From NCBI GenBank assembly GCA_900660155.1, contig CABFPE010000313.1, positions 172,345-236,344 of the forward strand: 64,000 nucleotides of DNA. Direction: 5' to 3'. Position 1 is the first letter of the stretch, and each line of letters opens with the position of its first letter. The notes beneath the pieces are model-generated. The model saw only the letters and a program-made list of their open reading frames with translations, ran no database searches and was not told the origin of the DNA. The DNA comes from Hofstenia miamia (lineage: Eukaryota; Xenacoelomorpha; Acoela; Hofsteniidae). A program made the translations under genes and the position numbers. Below, piece after piece: positions 55,937 through 64,000 of the stretch.

Positions 55937-58250
55937 CTTCAGAAAATAATAATTATCTAAATAATTATGTACATTTATTTAATGTACTATTATTAATAAT
56001 ACAAAATTGTAAATACTTTACTTTTGTTAATGCTTGAATAAGAACTTAAATTCAGTTTATTAAGTTTGGTTTTTATATAAGTTTTCTTTTGTATCATCAT
56101 TTATTGGTTTGATTTGTGTGACAGAATGTAAGCTTAAAGGCATTCTTGTCAGCTTCAACTAAGGTGCAAATGTAGAGACTTCTATTCTGACTGAGAGTAA
56201 ACAGTGCAGTAATTTACAATTTTATTTGGAGAATTTTATTTGTAAAATCCCCATTAATTATTAAACAGTGTAATAAGACAGATCACAAAAAATTATACAG
56301 CAAATAAAAGTTCATCTGAAAGTCATTTGCTTGGTTTTTCACTGAAACAAGCCTAAACAGAAATTTATAATTTGAAGCAATCATTTGATCAGAGAAAATT
56401 GTTAAACAAGACCTGTAAGTGATTTTAGTACTTTTAGAAAAACCTGTAAATAATTGAGAAAGGAAAATGAGTTGTAATAGAGATCTTTAACAGCAAACTT
56501 TTGCTAGAGTTCAGTTGTTCTTTTTCTATATGTAATTTTATCAGATTACTGAATGAAAATTATTAGCTAAATTCTAAATTGGCAATGGTTTTGGTGACCT
56601 AATATCAATTATGGACTATTTTTAAGTCTATGAAGTCACAGCAATTTCTCTTAAAAGCCCAAATAAACTTTTCATCAATTAATTAATGGATGTTTTTATG
56701 ACTATGTAAGTTATTTTTTTAACTATGTTAATCTTAACCTTTATTATTATAAACTGTTATTAAATTATTAGCTAGACAACTGCAATAGAATTAAAGATGC
56801 TTGTATCACTGATAGTCAAAGAAAAGATGAAGTTAAATTTAGTCAATGAATAATCTATTATTTAAATGATTAATTGATATGGGGTGCATGAAAAACCTCA
56901 AACCTGATTTACCTTGTAAGCCAATCAAATTGGAGTCATAATGGAGGTGGCAAATAGCAAAGAAATGAATTTTAAAAATATGTGTTATAAACTTGCAATG
57001 CTAATATTGACTAAGAATATTAATTATAGTTATATATAATAAATAACTTTGCTTAAAATTTTGTAAATCAATAAAAATTGGCGAGCAGTAGTGTGCCATA
57101 ATTTATGTGAGAAGTCAAATAAAAAGAAACTAAGGTCACAGCTAAGACTAGTAGTATACTAATTTGATTAAAATGTAACCACACAGTTATTATCCTTTGA
57201 TTATTTTGTACACTTTTTATACAGTGCAGTTTTGATAATAGTTACATCAGCAAAACAGTTTGACAAAATATCAAAAGACAAACTTGCATATGCTAATTAA
57301 TGCTGACCTTGTGTAATATTAGCAGACGAAGAAAAAGAGGGATAATTGTCAACAATGTTAATGAACAGGTACTTGCTGATTGTTTAGTAGTTTACAAGAA
57401 TTTGATATAAATATGCAGTAACAGGTGTGATTGTGATGAACAAATTTTAGTGGATTTACTTTGTTATTTAGTCAGGTTTATTTAATTATATTAATGGAAA
57501 GCTAAACATTTGAGCATGAGAGTAGTCTGCAGGTGGTCCTTAAATCTGGCTAAAGGTATTTCAGAGCAGTTGCATGATCTAGCCTTTCAAAAGTGTGGTG
57601 CAGCCAGTAGCCAAGACTTCTGATGTGCTCTTAAGTTAGGTTTACAAATAGAGGTTTTTATCCATTCTAGCTTTCCCTTTGATTGATATACTAATAATAA
57701 ATGTTGTTTATAATTCCCTCTAGGCTAACCCTTTTTAGATTGAAATTCTTACATTTTGATAAGAAGGTTTATTATACATACAAGGTGTCTCAGAGCCCCA
57801 CTCTTTCCAGTTGGCCTGTTTTATTGTATTATTAACTTATCTGATTGTATATCAATTGTTACTCAACTATCAACCTATGTACAATTCCTATTTTCTGCTG
57901 TTGGCATTGATTGCTCACATGTACAGATGGCCTTCATGTATAACTATTAATATAGGGATATTACATGTAGGCAATTATAACAGGTGAATTCATTAAGGTT
58001 GCATTATCATTCTTTCTTTACTCAATGCTAATAACAAACTCAATCAAGGCACTAAATTTATAGGCTACTGTAGCATCATCCAAAAGAACTAAGCTGCAAA
58101 CAAAGATTAACAGTGAATGATTAATAGTGCTCAGAATTATGATTGTAAAATTTAGTTAATTATCTTATTTATTTTGTAAGATGCAACTAAGTCACAATAT
58201 TGCACACTCTAAGAAAATTACTGTAGCCAATTAAGTAATTTTTGACCAAT
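55937..58250. other. AT-rich non-coding DNA
   Basis: No gene was recognised. The short frame at 57756-57950 has no identifiable domain. It ends at the presumed left edge of the gypsy element. Confidence 0.45.
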
Positions 58251-59221
58251 TGTAACAAGTGAAATTACGCTTATGTAAGAACAGCCATATTGGCAGAAGA
58301 TTTATTTGAAATTCAAAATCAGCAGGTACTTTACAATTTTTAAATAAATAGCTGAGAATTTAAGAGAAATTTGATGAACAATAAATTCTTCAGAGTTTAT
58401 TTTATTTTTCATTCTTCATTTATCTGGTTTGATATTTAATAAAATGTTCAGCTAAGCAAGTTGTGTCGAGTAGTGGCTGGATTCCATCACGGGATCGATT
58501 CGAAGGGTCCTTGTGCCAGTCATGAAACCGCACTTATGTTACAGTTAGGAGTTTTTCGATTCTTGCTTAGTCTGACTATCGATCTATACATGTATGAAAT
58601 AATAGATGCTCAAAACGACTGGATAGTCGAACATTAGGAATATATATCTATTACTAATTGTAGGAGACTTGACTATAATCGACCGAATAAATGACTTTAC
58701 ATGTACTGTTATAAATGTAGGTATAGGAAACTGCAATCTATTAATTAACTTACTAAGCCAGTAATTTTACAGTAATGGCTACTTTAATATTATCTAATGT
58801 AATGCAGTTAGTGTCAATGCCCAGTTGCTTTACTTAAACAAACCAACAAACACTTTACAAAATTGAGTTTAAGTCAGTTACAACTTGACATGAGTACACG
58901 CACTGAGCTAAAGTAAGGTACACATAATTAGTCCTTGTTGAGCTGAGATGGTGCAGTGGATTCAGTCAATCATTCATGAAGGAGAGGAACTGTGATGTGG
59001 AGATCGGCTTTGGGCAGTAGCCCACAGATGATTCGAAGAGGAAACATCACTCCGTTTCGTCACCTAAATAGTGATGATTAGTATTTAATTAACATAACTA
59101 GTTAAGTAGAGAAGAAAGGATTGGCAATTCATTAACATAGTAACTCCTCACCCGCAATTTACTGAGCAGTGATTACTAACAATAATACACGGTGCAAATG
59201 AGCCAGGTGGAGGATGTTACA
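58251..59221 (+). repeat. 5' LTR of the gypsy element
   Basis: The right edge is firm: it ends GTTACA immediately before the primer-binding site. The left edge is inferred from TGTAAC at 58251, giving six-base inverted termini, and from similarity to the LTR-like element at 10133-11240, which extends about as far. The target duplication cannot be tested because the other LTR is not in the window. Confidence 0.6.
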
Positions 59222-59239
59222 TGGCGACCATGACAAATA
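59222..59239 (+). other. Primer-binding site of the gypsy element
   Basis: TGGCGACCATGACAAATA begins right after the LTR. TGGCGACC is the complement of the 3' end of a tRNA, in a form used by several gypsy-group elements that prime with tRNA-Arg. The tRNA assignment is from memory of the family and is not tested here. Confidence 0.7.
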
Positions 59240-59381
59240 AGAACAAAGTCAACGGAGAGGAAACACACAGTGATACTCTTTCAAAACTCTGAAACAACTC
59301 AAAGGAAAAGGAAAAAGGAAGCAACAGAGCAGCAATCGGAAATACAAAGTCAGCAAAGGCAGAAAACCTTAACCGCAACAA

Positions 59382-60640
59382 GTGCAAACTGGACTCTTGA
59401 ATTGTAACAGAACTGGAAAGCCACTAAGACATCAAGAAACAATGACAAACAACAAAAGTAAGAGAGGAAGCGCAAAGAAAGCAATACTGAAAACCACCAC
59501 CCCTATGGCGACACTATCGTCATCATACACAAGGAATTCTGAAGCAACCCAAACCCCAGAGTCAATAAGACAGGAATCCTCTTCTGAACGGGGAACCCCA
59601 GAAATTATGGAAATTCTGAGAAAAAATAATGAAACTGAGAAATTAATACGAGAAGAAATTGGTCTACTAACAAAAAGGATAGAAGACATTGAGCTGGCGA
59701 GTGTGGAAACAATCAGGAACATCCAAGTCGATATGGATACCAGACTAATCGAACAAAGTGAAGTGTTCCAAAATGAGATCAAGGCACTCACGAAACAATT
59801 AACAGAATCAAACACTAGATTTCTGGAACAAAATCAGCTACTGCAAGAAAAGAATAATGTATTAGAAATAACAAACCAGAAGCTAATACAAGACAAGCAA
59901 GGAGACAAGCAAGAATGAACAGCCAGCACAATCACAACTGGACTTGCTGGAACTAGAGAACAGACAACTAATCGAAAATAAAGATCTGAGGCAAGAGGAA
60001 ATAGCTCAATTAAAAGACAAATTGAGACTATTGCAGCTGACCAAAGATGAACAAGACAGAATACAGTCCCACAACTTTCAGTTCGTAGGTAGAAAAGAAC
60101 ATGAACTGCAAGCTTCACCACTCCATGATCACCTATCAGAAGTTTCAAGAATCAATACAGAATAATTTTAAATGGAATAAAGATGAAGAAGACAGATGAC
60201 ACCCGCAATTACATACAACAGGTCAAGAGGCTGGTCACACTCAGCTCAAGAGAGAACCAATATTCAAAATATGATCTCTTTTCGCACATTTGTAAAGGGA
60301 TGCCCAACAATATAAGAGCACAATTTGAAATTAAGTGCGATGTAGATGACAAATTGGAGAAGATGATCAGAAAAGTGGTGGACATACAAGCTATGATTGA
60401 AACAACATGAGAATAAACGAAAAGGCAGCTTGGCATAGAGAAACACCAATGTGGAGGAACAACCTTAAACCAAAAAACACAATGAAAACGTATGAGACAG
60501 ACAAACAGGAAAAAACAATAAGATTAAAAGCAGAGATGGAAAAACAAAGAAGGTTCATCAAAAAGACATTAAATGTTATAATTGCGGAAAGAAAGGACAT
60601 AAAAGAGACAAGTGCCACAAACAAATAAATATGATTGGGG
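59382..60640 (+). pseudogene. gag region of the gypsy fossil
   Basis: The first part (from about 59600) encodes a long Glu/Gln/Leu-rich coiled coil. The middle holds a helical stretch typical of retrotransposon capsid. Near 60572-60622 lies a CCHC zinc knuckle (CYNCGKKGHKRDKC). The region is broken into several frames. Confidence 0.7.
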
Positions 60641-60767
60641 AAGAACAAGGTTACTTTGAAGAAAAAGACTTAATAGAATCAGAGGGAGAAACAAACAAAA
60701 AACCCCAAACTGAAGAGGAATCAGAAAACTAAGTGGAGCACTGACTCCTAAAAACCACGCAGCAGTA

Positions 60768-61115
60768 ATGATTATGGCGAACATGGATATGGTGAACACA
60801 ATGACAATATTGGTTAACGGAATAATGATAAAAGCAACCATTGATACAGGAGTGGCAACTTCGATAATTATGGACCACTGCGCAACAAAATTAGGGTTCT
60901 CAAGAGAGGATCTCACCAAGTGTAACAAAAGACTCACCAATGCATCTGGCGAATATATTGATACCAAGGGAATATTGGAAGCGGTGCAGCTAAGAGTGGC
61001 GAACACTACGTTCAAACAATCACTAGTAGTAGTGGACACACACAATAACATACTACCATATGAGATAATTTTGGGAGACGACTTCCTCATAAAAAACAAA
61101 TGCATTATCAACTAA
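60768..61115 (+). pseudogene. Aspartic protease region of the gypsy fossil
   Basis: IKATIDTG marks the catalytic DTG of a retropepsin-like protease at about 60829-60852. It is followed by a hydrophobic stretch and ILGDDFL, the second conserved block. It lies between gag and reverse transcriptase as in Ty3/gypsy elements. Confidence 0.75.
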
Positions 61116-61739
61116 GCAGATAGAACCATCAACGTTAAAGAGGAAGAGATTGAGATCGAAGAAGAACAGGGCAGAGACAAAACAATCACGTTCGAATTGC
61201 AAGAAGATATACATTTGCAGCTGCATGAATGGAAAATGTATGAGATCAAAACAGAGGAAGCAATCACAGCCGACGTAATGCTCTTTGAGAATAAAGGAAT
61301 AAACATGAAAAGGGTGTCAATGCCGTCAAGTATATGTGCAGTGAAAAATGGAAAGGGTAAAATTCCAATTCTCAACCCAACAAATCAGAATGTAAACCTA
61401 AAGAAATCACACATCAGGATATTCAGAAAATATGTGAAATCGAACATCAGATTGATTTGGAAAGCATTGGAGGACGAAGATGGAGCCGACGACTTGTATG
61501 GTCGATTCGAGGGCTTAAAAGTGGAAGCTCAAAGTACTCCACATGGCCGACTCAAGGGCGAGTGGATGAACACCATCCAAGTCGTGAGTACTCCCAAAGG
61601 CCGACTCAAGGGCATTGGGACAAAAGCAACAGATGACGAATACAAAATCCCAACATCGAGAGTGAGAATTACCAACATCTGAATGAAGAGGAGATACAAC
61701 TGCTAAGAAACATGCTAAGACGACATAAGCAAAGATAGT

Positions 61740-62400
61740 GACAACTATTGACAAGCCAATAAAACTCCCCTGTAGAAGAGTGCCCGAACAAATGAAAGAC
61801 GAATACAATCGAATACTTGAAGAATTGATAGACAATAAAATTATATGACCAAGTGAGAGTCCCTATGCAGCACCAACGGTGTTTGTGAAGCAGGGAGAAA
61901 AATACCGGCTATGCATAGATTTTCGAAAGTTGAATGAAGTGATGAAGAAAGATTCCTATCCTCTGCCAAGGATAGAAGACATGTTATATGAAGCAAGCAA
62001 GCACAAATACTTTACGACATTAGACTTGTGCAAGGCATATTGGCAAGTACGAATGGAGGAAGACGATATTGAGAAGACAGCATTCATAACACTGTACGGG
62101 CTGTATGAGTGGATCTACATGGCGTTCAGGCTATGCAATGCGCTGGCGACATTTCAAAGATATATAACAAAAGTTCTGAAAAACAAAAAGCATAGAATGG
62201 AGGATGGTATCAACGCATACATAGACGATATAATCGTAACAAGCAATACAATACAAGAGCATATAGAGAAACTGGATAGAACGCTAACAATTCTAGGGAA
62301 AGCAGGACTCTGAATAAACAGCAACAAATGCGAAATCTTAAAGGAGAAAATCATCTTCTTAGGAAGAACGATAGAAAAAGGGAGGATATCAATGAAAGAC
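61740..62400 (+). pseudogene. Reverse transcriptase region of the gypsy fossil
   Basis: The legible motifs are CIDFRKLNEV, YPLPRIEDML, TLDLCKAYWQV and the catalytic YIDDIIV (about 62218-62238), in Ty3/gypsy order and spacing. A connection region with a GFFNYYGTFIPN motif follows at about 62467. Confidence 0.85.
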
Positions 62401-62639
62401 AATGCAAGAGAAATGATACGAAAAATAGAGAAACCAAATAACAAGAAGGACATCCAAAGAATAATGGGTTTCTTTAACTATTACGGCACATTCATCCCCA
62501 ACATCGCAGGGAAAACCGCGAAGATGACGAAACTCATGAGAAAATTGGTACCATTCGTATGGACATGGCAAGAACAGGAGGAAGTGGACAACATTAAGGA
62601 AGAACTAGCAAAACTGCCATCACTTAATACACCGGATTA

Positions 62640-63010
62640 CAACGAACCATTCATATTAGACTGTGATGCAAGCAAGGTCGCCATAGGAGAACACTAGGAC
62701 AGATGAAAAAGGGGAAAGAGGTACTGATACAATTTTTTAGCCGTAAACTATAAACAAGTGAGGAGAATTATGGCTCAACTAAAGTAGAAATGCTAGCGCT
62801 AGTTGAAAGTATCAGAAAATTCAGACACTTTCTGATTGGGAAAGAGTTCTGAGTACGTACCAACAACAGCGGCCTCGCGTGGCTAAAAAAATTCTCAGGA
62901 GATAAATCGGGCATTGTATCCCGATGGATAGAATACCTTAACGAATTTACATTCACAATAGAGCATCGAAAGGGCACCTTACATAGTAACGCAGACTTTT
63001 GGACGTCATT
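62640..63010 (+). pseudogene. RNase H region of the gypsy fossil
   Basis: ILDCDASKVAIG at about 62650 is the first RNase H block. KVEMLALVESIRKFRHFL and IEYLNEFTFTIEHRKG follow in other frames. The order fits the Ty3/gypsy pol polyprotein. Confidence 0.7.
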
Positions 63011-63236
63011 ACCAGAGTACCAAAGAGACGCAGAAAAGATAGATGGAGAAAAGCAGCAATTCCAGTTTCTACCACACAATCAATACGATGAGCTGCCAGA
63101 GATCAATGTAGACAAGAAGGGTCAGACGGTACTACCAATCATAATAAAGGAGGAAATCTCTGAGAAGGAGATCATAGAAAAACAACAGGACGATGTAATC
63201 CTTAACGAGATAATAAGAAAACTGAAAGAACCCCAA

Positions 63237-64000
63237 ATGACACTATCAAAGCTAACAGCAAGCTACTTCGAATGTTACAAATGGAAAACAAACCGAAATG
63301 GGTTATTGTATGTCGAAGGGCAAAACAATCGGATCGCAATACCAGAGTACTTCAAAAGGGATCTGATATGGCGGATACACGAAAAAGGCCACCTAGGAAT
63401 AACACAAACGGAGAAAACATTTAATGGGCGATTTATAACAATGGCAGTAAGAAAGGTAATTGAAGATATTATTAACAAATGCACTACATGCTTGCTGCAC
63501 AACAGTCAACGGTTCCCAACACAGAGAGCACCGCTAGAGAAGATAATTGCCACACAACCGAATGAAATAGTCCACATCGACCTGGAAAACTTTCGAAAGA
63601 TAATGAGGGGTATCAATTCCTATTAGTAATGGTGGATAACTTTACGAAATACACAAGGATGATCCCAATGAAGAATACAACTGCAGAAACCACAGCAGAA
63701 ATAGTAAAAGAAGGAGTGGATACTGCGTCTCAGACCAATGGAAACTATCATATCGGACAAAGGACCACAATTTGAGAATGGTCTATTCCAGGAAATGGCT
63801 AAAATGCTAGAGATAGTGAGCGAAAGAACCACAGCATACCACCTGCAGGCGAACGGTGCGGTGGAGAGACTAAACAGAACTCTGATAAAATTAATAAGAG
63901 TAACAACAATGAGGATTGGTGGAAATAAATGGAGAGAGGTGATCGAGATGATAGAATATTTCTACAACACGTCAGTACACTCAACAACAGGAATCACCCC
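63237..64000 (+). pseudogene. Integrase region of the gypsy fossil, cut by the window end
   Basis: An HHCC zinc-binding part (HEKGHLGITQTEK, then CTTCLLHN) lies at about 63390-63500. The catalytic core follows, with HIDLENF, and with NGAVERLNRTL and YNTSVHSTTGITP near the window end. The chromodomain, if any, and the 3' LTR would be to the right. Confidence 0.8.

Larger units (their letters stand above)
58251..64000 (+). mobile_element. Fossil Ty3/gypsy LTR retrotransposon, runs off the window
   Basis: The parts are in the standard Ty3/gypsy order: 5' LTR, primer-binding site, gag with coiled coil and CCHC knuckle, aspartic protease, reverse transcriptase, RNase H and integrase. The 3' LTR lies beyond the window. 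The coding region is broken, with on the order of ten interruptions spread along it, so it is a fossil. It is GC-richer than the DNA around it. Age cannot be read from LTR divergence because only one LTR is visible; it is moderately old by the number of breaks. Confidence 0.88.

Noticed and set aside
59432-63987. Minus-strand frames across the gypsy element
   Set aside because: Ser/Ile/Phe-rich shadows of the plus-strand coding regions.
1-64000. CRISPR arrays, bacterial operons or prophage
   Set aside because: No spaced direct repeats of the right form and no bacterial-type gene organisation; all content is eukaryotic.

Overview
The window looks like AT-rich animal nuclear DNA, most likely from an arthropod or another invertebrate. 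The evidence is a spliced PSMD9 gene, several genes whose 3' splice site lies just before the ATG, long intergenic stretches, and a dense load of eukaryotic transposons (hAT, piggyBac, Tc1/mariner, several LINE clades, a Penelope-like element and a Ty3/gypsy LTR element). No bacterial genes, CRISPR arrays or rRNA were seen. I cannot name the species. The scaffold is a short-read draft: it opens with a Tn5/Nextera mosaic-end sequence, holds a 1000-N gap, and has a near-identical 1238-bp duplication split by a single N.

The main host content is a minus-strand cluster of five related C2H2 zinc-finger genes, called A to E here, at 0.8-4.8, 24.3-25.2, 26.1-28.7, 31.7-33.4 and 39.8-41.4 kb. A, C, D and E begin with the same short motif, M(D/E/N)SLFxCLYGxSExL, followed by a Ser/Asp-rich disordered region and a conserved block of seven zinc fingers. 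In each of these four a 3' splice site lies two bases upstream of the ATG. Gene A carries two more degenerate copies of the finger module. Gene C carries a 189-bp coding repeat in five copies. The C, D and E units also share flanking non-coding DNA, so they are tandem segmental duplicates. I do not recognise the family. This is the best candidate for an undescribed system here.

East of the cluster, at 43.8-45.2 kb, is a minus-strand two-exon gene for the proteasome assembly chaperone PSMD9 (p27). No further host gene was recognised between 45.2 and 58.2 kb, which is AT-rich non-coding DNA with scattered MITE-like ends.

Mobile elements fill most of the rest. A hAT-like element with an 8-bp target duplication (5.4-8.4 kb) contains a CR1/jockey-like LINE fragment. 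A decayed hAT transposase gene (9.0-12.6 kb) contains a solo LTR. An R4/Dong-like LINE (15.6-18.9 kb, minus) ends in a TAA-rich tail. A Penelope-like fragment (20.3-21.3 kb) is split by a Tc1/mariner MITE. A piggyBac element with intact ends and TTAA duplications (33.8-38.4 kb), lying in the upstream flank of gene D, contains a GC-richer LINE with a restriction-like endonuclease. A fossil Ty3/gypsy element starts at about 58.25 kb and runs off the window.
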